A stretch of DNA of 11,432 bases. Origin: Irineochytrium annulatum (lineage: Eukaryota > Chytridiomycota > Chytridiomycetes > Chytridiales > Chytridiaceae). Each line of letters opens with the position of its first letter. Position 1 is the first letter of the stretch. The stretch covers positions 1 through 11,432 of the forward strand of contig JADGJL010000975.1 in assembly GCA_027600665.1 (NCBI GenBank), given 5' to 3'. The notes below the pieces were generated by a model. The model was not told the DNA's origin. It saw only the letters and a program-made list of their open reading frames with translations, and did not search any database. This document shows, in pieces, positions 1-8,473 of this stretch. A program made the position numbers and the translations under genes.

Positions 1-912
1 GTCCCAAACCGCCCCGACTATGTCGGACTTGGGGGTGTCGACGTCGACATCCAGGAGGGCCTTGATGTCGCCTTGCATCTTCTCCGGCCAGTACTCGACG
101 AATCGCCGGCTGGTCGTTTCCCCTTGCGGGAGATTGGCGCGGGTGTGCTTTTCGGCGTGGAAAAGGAGCTGTAGAATATATGTTAGTCACTTACGTTGAT
201 AAAGAGCAAATGTCTAAAAAAACTTCGTACCTCCTCAATGGTAAACGTGTGGTCCGGGTCGGTCTCCAAGATCGCGTCAACATCGAGTTCCAGCTCACCC
301 ACCGACATATCGAACGACGAGTCGTCCTCGTCCGCCTCGCGGCCGTCAGCACCCTTCGGGCCGGATCCCCCCCTCCTCACCCCTCCTCCCAGCGTCACAA
401 TCCTTTCCCTCGAAAATGGCGTCTCCCTTCCTAGCCTCATGATCACGGCCCTCCTCATTCCCCGTCTCGCCGTCCAGATGACAGCCCTCCACTTTGTCTC
501 CCATGTCAACGTCACGTCCCTCAGCGGCATTCCCAGCATCACGTTCGTGTCCCTTCTTCTCAACATCACCATCCTGTCCCTTCTCCTTGCTAGCGTCATG
601 ATCGCGCCCCTCCTTGACATTCCTCTTCCCAACGCCACGATCCTGTTCCTCCCCGCTATCCTCCGTCCCAGCAGCGTGCCTGTCCACGGCATCGCCCTTC
701 TTTGCCACATCTCCCTTCCCATCGTTACGTCTCCCCACCGCGCTCCCCTGACATCCACGTCCTTCAGCGGCGTCCACCTTCCCAACGTCGCGCCCTTTCT
801 CGTCCGGTCGGTCGTCGTCGGTATTGGTGTCGAGGTGTCGAGGATGTGGACGACGATCGCATCGTCGTCCTCCGGACACGTCCGATGTCGAATCCCAAAG
901 ATTGACATACAT
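1..912 (-). CDS. Unrecognised acidic, repeat-bearing protein, partial (runs off the left edge)
   Basis: I do not recognise this protein. On the minus strand one frame is open from about 908 to 231 and joins, through a clean 62-nt intron (230-169), to an open exon 168-1 that leaves the window. The most protein-like part is around the splice: an acidic run with DEDDSSFDMSVGELELDVD, then FTIEE, and after the intron LLFHAEKHTRANLPQ and FVEYWPEKMQGDIKALL. Upstream (about 395-800) the DNA is a degenerate repeat. There a second minus frame (346-912) gives a Gly/Asp/Lys/Glu repeat with purine-first codons that looks more natural than the Met/Arg-rich frame continuous with the splice. If the hydrophilic frame is the true one, a one-base shift is needed, most simply at the seven-base C run at 367-373. 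The start is uncertain: a Met at 912 is possible, or an upstream exon spliced at 959-926. No domain assignment is made. Confidence 0.5.
169..230 (-). other. Spliceosomal intron, 62 nt
   Basis: Read on the minus strand, the donor is GAG|GTACGAAG and the acceptor is TTCTACAG|CTCC. Splicing at codon phase 0 joins FTIEE to LLFHAEKH without a stop. The intron itself would stop the frame at 183-185. Size and borders are typical of fungal introns. Confidence 0.7.
395..800 (-). repeat. Degenerate in-frame coding repeat, units of 27-39 bp
   Basis: The plus strand repeats a pattern close to AACRTCACGATCCTGTCCCT with spacings of 27, 30 and 39 bp around 508-640 and weaker copies on both sides. Because spacings are multiples of three, several frames stay open. 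In the 346-912 minus frame the units read as short blocks ending in EG or KG, such as RDHDASKEKG, QDGDVEKKG, HERDAGNAAEG and RDVDMGDKVEG. This suggests a low-complexity, charged protein repeat that grew and shrank by whole codons. Confidence 0.55.
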
Positions 913-1997
913 CCTACGGTGATACCTGCGGTAACATAGTAGAATTAGAAATGGCTTACCATTATCTTTGGAGTAAGTTGGTTATGTGCTGCCTATGTAT
1001 TTTACATCCTACATACTATTACCCGCGTTAGCCGGCACGGCTAAGGATGGCTATGATTGGTAGTACCGGTAGACTGTTTGTGAAATACTGCGCCGCTGAT
1101 GATGCACTAGATTTACATAGTGTAGCACAAGTTGGAATTGAATTGACAGCGAACCACTTGAGGACCGTCGTCGCAAGACGAGAGCCTGACGGCTGGCTGG
1201 GCTGACCTGACCCTAGCTGCAATAATCCTTACATCGACAACACATTGTGTGCCTACCTTCCCCTGAATACTCCACCACGACCACAGCACGGGAGCTCCCT
1301 CACCCTCTGGCCGCATGTCGTGATTGCACTACGTAAACCACCGGCGGAACGGATACAATGCTAAGGTGCGGCAGGTTGGACCAGATTCGAGTTAGGGAAG
1401 GACCAGTCGGAGCACGCAGATAATGAGCCCTTCGGGGCCAGGATACGTCGATTGTTAGAGTGAGTAGGCGGCGTTGAACTTTGAACAGCACCACGCGATG
1501 AGTTCAAGATCTACGATGCGCAAACACTGGAGAACGTACACTAGCAAGCTAGCATAGGTTGTTTATTGTTGTATATTCTTTCATCATTAAACTATAAGAT
1601 CACGTGAAGGTAGGGTGTTGAGAGGGAAATGAGCAAGACCTGAAATCGAAGGAGGCGGAGCGAGCTGGTTTTATGAAAAGAACTATACCTGGGAACAGGG
1701 CGTGTCAGGGGACAAACATGGGTCGTTCACAGGGACCACGAATCGAATGCAAGCGAGTCTCATAGGGAGATTGGGGACGACGGGAGACGATGAGTTGAGA
1801 TGCTAACAGACTTTGTCGCTGTGGAACCAAATTCCTACGCCTATTTTCGGTGGACATTGCGTGCTATGTTTAACTGGCATTAACAGGCATAATAACTAAT
1901 AGGTTTATTACACATATATTATTCAGAAAAGAATATAACTAAGTTTTGTCCTTCATTAGTGATAACTGATCATTCCAGCGAGAAGTATCACAAGCGA
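913..1997. other. No gene seen
   Basis: Apart from the possible short intron near the left edge, only short frames without recognisable motifs occur on either strand. The stretch 1560-1620 and 1880-1950 is AT-rich. I see no tandem repeat, tRNA or transposon motif. It could be old intergenic DNA or transposon remains too decayed to read. Confidence 0.4.
926..959 (-). other. Possible very short upstream intron (34 nt)
   Basis: On the minus strand there is a donor ATG|GTAAGC, an internal CTAAT resembling a branch site, and an acceptor CCGCAG|GTATC. Removing it would extend the frame that runs through the 230-169 intron by a few codons before a stop. At 34 nt it would be the shortest intron here, so this is tentative. 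Confidence 0.25.
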
Positions 1998-2655
1998 CTA
2001 CTTGTCCCCCTTCCAGTGACTAAATTGCATGTTCATCTTTACTTCCAGCTCCAGCCAGCTCTTCAAACATTGCATTTTCTTATGGTGTCGGGAGAAAGTC
2101 TGTTACATTTGTCGGTAATCATCTCCTTCGCACCAGAAAAGGCGCGTTCTGAGCTGACACTCGTTCCGGGAATGGACAAGTAGGCACGGGCCATTTTGCG
2201 TAAATCCGGAAACTCTGACCCGCGAGTCTAATCGATAAGTTCCAGTGAAAGTAACCACTCGATACCCTCACCTTCCACCACCGAAGCTGAGCAATTCCGT
2301 GTCCAAAGCTTTCCTCCGGTAAGTTCTCTGTCTGTATGAAAAAGGCCTCATCGACAACTTTGGTGGTAAGATATTCGTGCAATTCGTCTAGTTCCCCCGT
2401 CCTACGATTAGTCATTTGGGTCCTGCGCATGTACGCAGACGTTGTGGTGGTACTCGCGGACGAAGAAATGCCAATGGTGTTGGTACGGAACCTCTTCCAC
2501 TTCTTCTCCCATTCCTGTTGCACTTGCGTCCTATTGCCATTAGCAATGAACTGTACACAATGCTCACCGTCCAGTCTCAATTTCGTCGGCGCTCCAGTCC
2601 GCCAATTCCCAATAAACTGTCTTCACAAAAGGATTCAACACTAGCTTAGTGCAGC
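1998..2655 (-). pseudogene. hAT-superfamily transposase, C-terminal part
   Basis: The minus strand encodes, in order, TKLVLNPFVKTVYWELADW (the ILDPR-like region of hAT transposases, about 2650-2590), a linker, ELDELHEYLT (about 2380), QLRWWK (about 2285-2272), and after a 59-nt intron FPDLRKMARAYLSIP and SVSSERAFS (2160-2134), then CLKSWLELEVK and a stop at 2000-1998. The last blocks are the hAT C-terminal dimerisation domain, which holds transposase subunits together and contributes to catalysis. Two one-base shifts break it: near 2575-2585, and at the four-T run 2075-2078, where one more A on the coding strand would restore the domain's last helix. Everything upstream of the LNP motif (RNase-H-like first half, BED finger) is missing on this strand. 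Family assignment is secure; activity is very unlikely. Confidence 0.85.
2213..2271 (-). other. Intron in the hAT fragment, 59 nt
   Basis: Donor TGGAAG|GTGAGG and acceptor GTCAGAG|TTTCCG on the minus strand. Splicing at phase 0 joins LRWWK to FPDLRKMA, exactly the spacing expected between the WW motif and the dimerisation helix of hAT transposases. Confidence 0.75.
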
Positions 2656-2903
2656 TTGTATTGACCTTCATGTAGTCTGACATCGAACCCAGTCTCCACC
2701 TCGTCGATCGGACCTCGTAAACCATTCACAATTCCGACAGAATCATTAGTTTTTTGCGAAGGATCCCTTGCAGATTGCAAAAAAAAAAAAAATGTTGACT
2801 CTTCGCGTATAACGACGTCGATACGGTGCTCAAATGCCCTCCTGACGACAGCGCTACGAACGCTTGTGCACATTAATTTCACGCGCGGCCACACATTTGT
2901 CAA
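2646..2903 (-). other. Unassigned open stretch with an A14 run
   Basis: An 85-codon minus-strand frame lies between the hAT C-terminal part and the KDZ tail, overlapping the first few codons of the former in another frame. It contains RAFEHRIDVVIREE and a run of phenylalanines caused by 14 A residues on the plus strand at 2779-2792. I recognise no family. It may be linker sequence of either transposon. Confidence 0.2.
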
Positions 2904-3600
2904 GCGGTGACGATAGAAGCGGTGTAGTTATGAACGTCCGTTTCCAAAAAGTAGAGATCCTCGACGTACTTCCAAAACATCTCGCGTTCAGAGACCGCTA
3001 ATTGCTCTTCGACAACTTGGAAAATGTCCTGCTACCATTAGCCAGTGTTTAACGCATTAATCAACCCTTATTGTTAGCTTCCCATTAAATTCGTCACCAA
3101 TCTCGTCCCCACCTTCGTCCTCTTCGTCATCGTCATTGCAATCGTTCCTTAGCTCATCATCTTCTTCTTCATCCAGTAATCGCTCCACTCACTCAAAATC
3201 AGCTTTTGTCTGTAGCTTCCGTTTCAACTGGGTGTTGTAGGCGGTTACTTTCCCCCGCAAGCTCGCTAGAGCGTGCTTCTCCTTACGCTTGAGATTGGAA
3301 ACTAATGTTGTTCCTCCAGTCGACCCTAAAGACGTTTAAGCAAAACCTTTGCAATATAATTGCAATCTTCGTACCGCGTCATTTGATAAGTTCTCCCATC
3401 CTTCTAAGATCTTCCTCGCAAGGGCCATGATCTCGTCGTGCCGAACATCAAAGAAAAGCTCTCATCTGTTCTTTGCGTCGAGTTACGCAAATTTAATACG
3501 TCGAAGAGCGATGTTGTTGTGCACATATCCAGCGTAACTAGTCGTAGGTGGCGCAAAATGAGCCAAAATATCGTACAGACTAGGAAACACAATCGATAAA
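2890..3600 (-). pseudogene. Probable C-terminal tail of the KDZ transposase, degraded
   Basis: Several short minus-strand segments continue the direction of the KDZ gene: RHDEIMALARKILEGWENL (about 3450-3390), NLKRKEKHALASLRGKV then LKRKLQTKADFE with a stop (about 3300-3190), an acidic run starting ERLLDEEEDDELRND (about 3185-3090), and after a possible short intron REMFWKYVEDLYFLETDVHN (about 2990-2910). They are hydrophilic and helix-like, as C-terminal regions of KDZ proteins are. No single frame holds them, and I have no diagnostic motif, so the link rests on position and strand. The pieces could also belong to another lost gene. Confidence 0.4.
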
Positions 3601-4003
3601 ATCATGTTACAGTGATTGAGAAATGAAAGGATATATATTTGTTTAGTAACAAAGCGCGATAGTATGCTGACCTGAGACTGATTATGTGCCTCAAGCATAA
3701 AACATATATCCAAATGTCGGTTGCCGCCAGTCTGCTTCCTTGTTGAAGCGACACCCTTGAAATGCTGCTGAATGTCCTCTCATGCCCTTCACCATCGAAA
3801 ACTCGTGGCCCAAACTGCAGCGGGCATTTAGAGTCGTGGGTGTACGAATGCATGGCGGGAATCATGTTGACGTTGCAGGTATCCAAATCGTGGTTGCAGC
3901 GCGACTTTGCTAGTTAAAAGGCAATATCATAGCCGAAAATGAGGGGCCGACCGCGTTTCTCCGTGATTCTAATTAATGTATTGGCGTAATTGTCAGAATC
4001 CTC

Positions 4004-4069
4004 CTTGAGATCTTAAGAAGTGAGCAAACATAACGACACGAACATAATTTGTTACAACCGCATGCTTAC
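4004..4069 (-). other. Intron in the KDZ gene, 66 nt
   Basis: Donor GACAAT|GTAAGC and acceptor CTCAAG|GAGGAT on the minus strand. Phase-0 splicing joins TAYLLDN to EDSDNYANTLIR and keeps the frame into the YDIA motif. Confidence 0.65.
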
Positions 4070-4602
4070 ATTGTCCAATAAATAAGCTGTTCTCGTCGAA
4101 CAAGGCAGCGACAGTCCTTTTCTCACATCCGGCTTTGTAGCGAGATGTACATCCACCCAAAACCGCCAAATTTCCGTCGTACTTGGGATCGGCGTCAACA
4201 AGTATTCACGGTATGTTAACGGCTCCCCATAATTCCCCGCCTATTTAAAGCGACGAAAGGACATAACTGCGTCGACGTCCTTTAGTGAAAGTCAGCAAAC
4301 CGGCATGAAAGGATAAACCAAGAAAAGAGGGCTTTTAGAATGGGAGCCTCCAAAGCAAGGGCAAACACTTTTACCGGCATCGAGTACCGCCAAAATCTCC
4401 GGGAGAAGTCGACCGTGACCATATAAATGCTTAATCAAAATGTATTCTCGCAATGCTTCCATGAAGGGCCGATAAAACGTTGTCTCAATATCGCTTTCAT
4501 GACGTTCCGTGGTCAAAAACGTCTTCGCAATCGCAAGAAAGGCATTGTGCTGCGTTTTCATATTGATAGCGAAGTCTAGCAGCTTCACAGGAAAAGCATG
4601 GC

Positions 4603-4649
4603 CTACAAGTTATTGTTCATATCATACATGCGCGTTGTTCCGGACGTAC
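4603..4649 (-). other. Intron in the KDZ gene, 47 nt
   Basis: Donor TCAA|GTACGT and acceptor CTTGTAG|GCCATG on the minus strand. Phase-1 splicing creates a Ser codon and joins MPSSIETS to SHAFPVKLLDF, the expected FPSS-AF-LLDF arrangement of the family. Confidence 0.7.
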
Positions 4650-5020
4650 TTGAAGTCTCGATCGACGACGGCATAAAGCCATGCATCATTAAGCAATCTG
4701 CAACTGAGTGAACACTACAATTCCGTATGTGCACGCGTTCCGCACCGTGAAAAGTATGAAGTTCAAGAAGTGGACTTGTCTGTCGTCCATAACCATCATT
4801 ACAGCAAGTATACCGGAGTTGCGAACGTTCGATTTTGTCGCCGTTGGCGTATAAGCAAAAGTGCGTAACTACCAAATGCTTTCCCGCATGTTCCAAACAA
4901 AAGCGTGACGGCATGTAGTCGGACACGCACTGAGGACACAGCGTCGGTTACTTGCGCACACCCGTCGATGGATCACGGGATGTTCGCATCCAAATTAACA
5001 AAGCATTTGAGACATTTGCC

Positions 5021-5470
5021 GTAAAAATGGGTATTGATTGACCCAGAGCAAACTGGACAGGACAACAACCATTCAATTGTGTTGCTAACGTGCACGCAAT
5101 TGTCTTGCTTACGTGCACGCAATTGTCTTGCTAACGTACACGCAAAACACGTGCAGTTTATTTGAATGCTCAAAGTCGTTCCAAAGACATGCTCAATGCT
5201 CGAAAGCTGCATTCGCCGTAAAACGGGTATTGATTGAGCCAGCGCAAACTGGACAGGACAAAAACCACTCAACTGTGTTGCTAATGTGCACGCAATTGTC
5301 TTGCTTACGTGCACGCAATTGTCTTGCTAACGTACACGCAAAACACGTACAGTTTATTTGAACCCTAAAACGGCTATTGATTGAACCAGCGCAAACTGGA
5401 CATGACAAAAACCACTTAATTGTGTAGCTAACGTGAACGCAATTGTCCTGCTAACGTACACGCAAACACC
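5021..5470. repeat. Three-copy tandem repeat (about 146 bp units) with 23-bp sub-repeats
   Basis: Copies lie at about 5021-5166, 5218-5362 and 5366-5470. Each starts with a TATTGATTGA block, then GCAAACTGGACA, then sub-repeats beginning GCTAACGTGCACGCAATTGT. Copies 1 and 2 have three sub-repeats (5084-5149 and 5280-5345); copy 3 has only two (5427-5470). A 51-bp spacer with no counterpart later separates copies 1 and 2, though its last bases resemble the sequence just before copy 1. The minus strand of each full copy is open and spells SCPVCAGSIN-like peptides, probably by chance. The block lies directly 5' of the KDZ gene, where terminal or subterminal repeats of that element would be. Confidence 0.85.
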
Positions 5471-5524
5471 ACCATATGCTCCAGCAAACTGAACCGAGCA
5501 CAGTTGAAGTCTTCCCGAAGTCTC

Positions 5525-5955
5525 TCACATTACTTCCGGTGATTCATTCGTTGACTTGCGGGGAGATCGTTGAAAGTACTGTTCGATAGGAGTCGGTCCC
5601 CAACCTTCGTGGTAACCGGCGTACTCTCCTCTGTTCCGCCGTCGCTCCCCATCATCAGGCTGCTCCAGTTTCCGACATCGTACAGTCAATTGCAAGTTCG
5701 TGTCACGCAGCCGTTGAATGACTGCTAGCGCTTCCGCTGTCGGTTCATCGGCAATTCTTCCGTGTTGTGGCAGGTACCCAATTTTGAACTTCCCGTCGGC
5801 ACCCATGTTATGGACGGGAACACCCTTAAAGCGCTTCACATGCCAGCCAAAAATCCGTTCAATGAAGTGGAACCGCTGATCGTCCTATCGGTAGACCGGG
5901 AAGGTCATCAATTGCGTAGGAATCCCTGCTAAGCCTTCATTGTTGTTCTTATTCT
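5525..5955 (-). pseudogene. Unrecognised gene end, broken by one stop
   Basis: A minus-strand frame reads NNNEGLAGIPTQLMTFPVYR, a TAG stop at 5887-5885, then continues in the same frame with DDQRFHFIERIFGWHVKRFK, GVPVHNMGADGKFKIGYLPQ and a helix-forming stretch EALAVIQRLRDTNLQLT, ending in PTPIEQYFQRSPRKS and a stop just above 5525. The run of over 100 codons with natural composition after the stop supports a once-coding region. I do not recognise the family. It sits upstream of the tandem repeat and the KDZ gene on the same strand, and its upstream side meets the oppositely oriented hAT fragment at about 5960. Confidence 0.45.
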
Positions 5956-5964
5956 GGGAAAGCT

Positions 5965-6503
5965 ACAAGTATAGCTGTGTGTGCGAGAACTTCTCTTCGG
6001 CGCACTCGTGATTGGTACATGACTTGCGAGGACCGTGAATGCGAGGAGATAACACTAGTTCTGGACGTGAAGACGCGTTGGAATTCAGACCCATGCCATG
6101 ACTGATCGTGGTTTGAGACTTCGACCTGTTGTTGACGCCTTTCAAGAAATGTACCTGTGCTCAAAAAGTATATTCTTCGGCCTGCGGAATGGGATATGCT
6201 TGCTTGGATAAAGAAGACATTGCAATGCTTCGTTAAAGCCACGGAGACCGCTAGCGGATCGACGTATCCAACGTGCGGAATGGTGGGACCGCTATACAAC
6301 GACATGCATATGCAGATGGAGGAAGCTTTATTGGAAGACGGTTTAGCGGAATGGCAACGTTCTTGCATCAAAGCATGTCAGGAGAAGTTGAAGAAGTATT
6401 ACTCAAAGACGGACTCCCTCGCTTACTTTGTGCTGCAATTTTAAATGTGGTAATTGGGTTGTGCTTGTCATTGTGCTTACACACGCACCAATATCAATAT
6501 TAA
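5965..6503 (+). pseudogene. hAT-superfamily transposase, central part
   Basis: The plus strand reads TSIAVCARTSLRRTRDWYM, LVLDVKTRWNSD (6055-6090; the DV-TRWNS motif is a hAT hallmark), then in a shifted frame LRLRPVVDAFQEM, then in a third phase from 6157 LKKYILRPAEWDMLAWIKK, CFVKATETASGSTYPT and CQEKLKKYYSKTDSLAYF, and finally in another shifted frame CAAILN (6432-6446). This is the expected order of the hAT RNase-H-like core. There is a TGA at 6103-6105 and at least three one-base shifts. After ILN the hAT similarity stops and the frame ends at 6503 with unrelated residues. The N-terminal part is also absent. Family call is firm; function is lost. Confidence 0.85.
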
Positions 6504-7686
6504 ATATGCACGATTTTGTTGTTACCGCTCGCTGATCCGAAACTTTATTCATATATGAAAATCCTGTCCGCCCAAGATGTTAACTAATGCCATCATCACC
6601 GGCCTATGACTTTCATACACTCACGGGTGGTGCAGTGATACACTGGACTGGTGATGCTCTGGATGGTGAATGGAAAGTAGAATAGTGTCACAATTACCAA
6701 GTTCACGATGTGCGTTCACTTCGAGCCACAGGTAGGAAGTACCCCCTAGCATCCCGCGACGGCCGTTGCTACACGTAGAATTTGCGCAATAAACGGCATT
6801 ATTCACTTCGTTTTAATCCACGCGTTGCGTTGGCTAACTCCTTCCACGATAAAGTAACTTCTTTCACACCGCGAAATACATTCTTTCGGCTCTGACCAAC
6901 TTTATGATAGAGTTTTGTGTTCGAGTAATTATGAAGAAGTTTCGCGTTCTTGTACGCATAACCCTAACCTTAGTTAAACCCTCGAGTGAGCGTATGCTCT
7001 CAGCATGGTAACCGATCATTCCATGCAGATCACTTTGCAATCTTCATCTCCTACCTATACCCAACGACTTTGTCGCTTTACTTTTGAACACGCCTTTTGT
7101 GTCATAATGTCGACCTCTTGTCAGACAAGTAGTGAGATTGACCCCACTTAAAACCAATGAATGCGGAAAGTGCACCCCAGAACCTCACTAGGTTACCTGG
7201 AGAACACATACCACTCATAAACATGAATTTAAGTGCTTGTGGGACGCAGTAATCATGTTTTCCCTTTTTTTGGAGCACTCTCTAGCTACGACTACGTCCA
7301 TCTCTCCCACCATCTCACCCACAACCATGCACATGCCCATGAGATATGGTACTCTGCCTAGCTTGTTTAAAGACGAAAGTACGCTGAAGTGCATGCTCGG
7401 CGGCAACAGCATTTAATTGAACTAAATGTTATGACTTTGGTTTGCATGTAGCAAAATGAACAGCGTAAAGCGGTGAAGAAGCACAGATAAGAATAAGATG
7501 ACAAATATAAGGGAAGTAAACGACGAGGACTGCAGTTAAAGTTGCAAAGTAAAATTGGATCACGAATGACAAAAGTACTTGCACGAAGACAACCGAGTAC
7601 TGCTAATTAAAACCACCTGAGCTTGAAAGAAGCGGATACAAACAGGTAAGATTCCGTGACAGCAGACCTCCAACCTATTTTTCATT
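6504..7686. other. No gene seen
   Basis: Only short frames with many stops in all six phases. A plus-strand stretch near 6615-6685 reads HTLTGGAVIHWTGDALDGEW, which faintly recalls the N-terminal half of some hAT transposases but is too short to call. A CCCTAACC stretch at 6961 is not a telomeric array. The remainder is AT-rich and unremarkable. Confidence 0.4.
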
Positions 7687-7812
7687 CTACAAATTATTCT
7701 CCTTTGCAATGTATTCTTCGTTCAGCACAAAGCGAAGACGCTCCTCCTCGTCCACGTTGTTGATGGCCGTTGTAAGCTTGTCCAAGTCTTCGGCGCTGAA
7801 GAACGACGGCCT

Positions 7813-7866
7813 CTGAAAACCATATCAGCCTCCGAATCGCAATGGAATACAAAACGTTGGCAATAC
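7813..7866 (-). other. Intron, 54 nt, before the last exon of the 7687-9004 gene
   Basis: Donor TTCAAG|GTATTG and acceptor TTTTCAG|AGGCCG on the minus strand. It joins ALKKGYSFK to RPSFFSAEDLD at phase 0. Confidence 0.6.
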
Positions 7867-8147
7867 CTTGAACGAGTATCCCTTCTTCAAGGCGGTAACG
7901 ATGAATTACGTTGACGATCTTGGACAACGGAAGACACTTGTATTGCTGCCCTTCTGGGTCATCCTGCAGAACTTGCCTGTTTAGCATCGCCAGCAGCCAT
8001 TGCCAAGCACCGTCTTGGTCCAACTTCTTCGTCAAAGGACCATCGCAAACTCCACGGGCTGCAGATGGCACTGGCTACGCACATGGTCCTCCCAGGGCAT
8101 GGCGTTGTTCTGCTTATGGATCTTGCCTTCCCACTCAACCCTCCGGC

Positions 8148-8191
8148 CTCTTCAAATCGATATAGTATTTGGCTTAACTCCTGATACTTAC
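8148..8191 (-). other. Intron, 44 nt, in the 7687-9004 gene
   Basis: Strong donor AAAA|GTAAGT with acceptor TTGAAGAG|GCCGG on the minus strand. At phase 1 it joins AERGEVK to RRVEWEGKIHK, the reading with the most natural protein on both sides. A nearby alternative acceptor keeps a different frame. Confidence 0.6.
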
Positions 8192-8371
8192 TTTTAACTT
8201 CTCCGCGTTCCGCCAAGCACAAGTGGTATCCAGACACTTTGCAGGGCTTTAAGGCAACCGTTATCTTCGGTAAGTACTGCACGCTCTTCGCTTTGCGTGC
8301 AGCCGGCTTCCCAACCGCATTCCGGCCAGACTTTGTTGTGTTCCTTCGAGCCGCCACCTTCGCGTTCATTG

Positions 8372-8421
8372 CTTTTAATATAAAAACAAAAATTCATATG
8401 ACGTAAAATGATGAGACTAAC
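8372..8421 (-). other. Intron, 50 nt, in the 7687-9004 gene
   Basis: Donor GTTAGT and acceptor TATTAAAAG on the minus strand. Splicing at phase 1 joins the acidic exon ending FATKKSKF to MNAKVAARR. The donor is a little weak and one base pair of alternatives exists. Confidence 0.5.
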
Positions 8422-8452
8422 AAAACTTTGACTTCTTGGTCGCGAAGTCCGC

Positions 8453-8473
8453 TTCCTCCTCCTCCTCCTCCTC
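8453..8473. repeat. TCC trinucleotide run
   Basis: Seven or so tandem TCC triplets on the plus strand, coding for a glutamate run on the minus strand in the gene at 7687-9004. A shorter GTC run at about 8897-8911 codes for five aspartates in the same gene. Simple-sequence slippage is the likely origin. Confidence 0.7.

Larger units (their letters stand above)
3602..4950 (-). pseudogene. KDZ (Kyakuja-Dileera-Zisupton) transposase with CxC-type start
   Basis: The minus strand gives a zinc-knuckle-like start CPQCVSDYMPSRFCLEH (about 4938), RNCSVHSVADCLMMHGFMPS, then after a 47-nt intron HAFPVKLLDFAINM and LREYILIKHLYGHGR, VLDAGKSVCPCFGG, and DVDAVMSFRRFK (first Asp motif, about 4280-4245). A 66-nt intron follows, then RGRPLIFGYDIA (second Asp motif, about 3925-3950), IPAMHSYTHDSKCPLQFGP and FDGEGHERTFS (Glu motif, about 3770-3795). 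This order matches KDZ DNA transposases. The frame is continuous across both introns but has three stops: TGA 4294-4292, TAG 4243-4241, TAA 3916-3914. Near 3765 a one-base shift moves the continuation KGVASTRKQTGGNRHLDI to another frame. The element is dead in this copy. Confidence 0.85.

Noticed and set aside
196..939. 247-codon plus-strand open frame
   Set aside because: It is the antisense shadow of the GC-rich coding repeat, with hydrophobic Leu/Pro composition and no splice or motif support.
1300..1494. Short minus-strand open frames at 1028-1494
   Set aside because: No motif, no plausible splice partners, and composition like random frames.
2779..2792. A14 run as a poly(A) tail of a retroposed copy
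   Set aside because: No target duplication or adjoining processed gene on the plus strand could be seen; simple slippage is enough.
5084..5470. Evenly spaced short repeats resembling a CRISPR array
   Set aside because: The sub-repeats are directly adjacent without unique spacers, and the context is eukaryotic transposon DNA.
6615..6690. Possible hAT N-terminal similarity on the plus strand
   Set aside because: About 20 codons with weak resemblance, followed by a stop, and in the wrong order relative to the hAT piece at 5965-6446.
6960..6982. CCCTAACC sequence resembling telomere repeats
   Set aside because: Only one to two imperfect units; no array.
7215..7412. 65-codon minus-strand frame with Met-rich sequence
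   Set aside because: Isolated, no motif and no neighbours in frame; consistent with chance.
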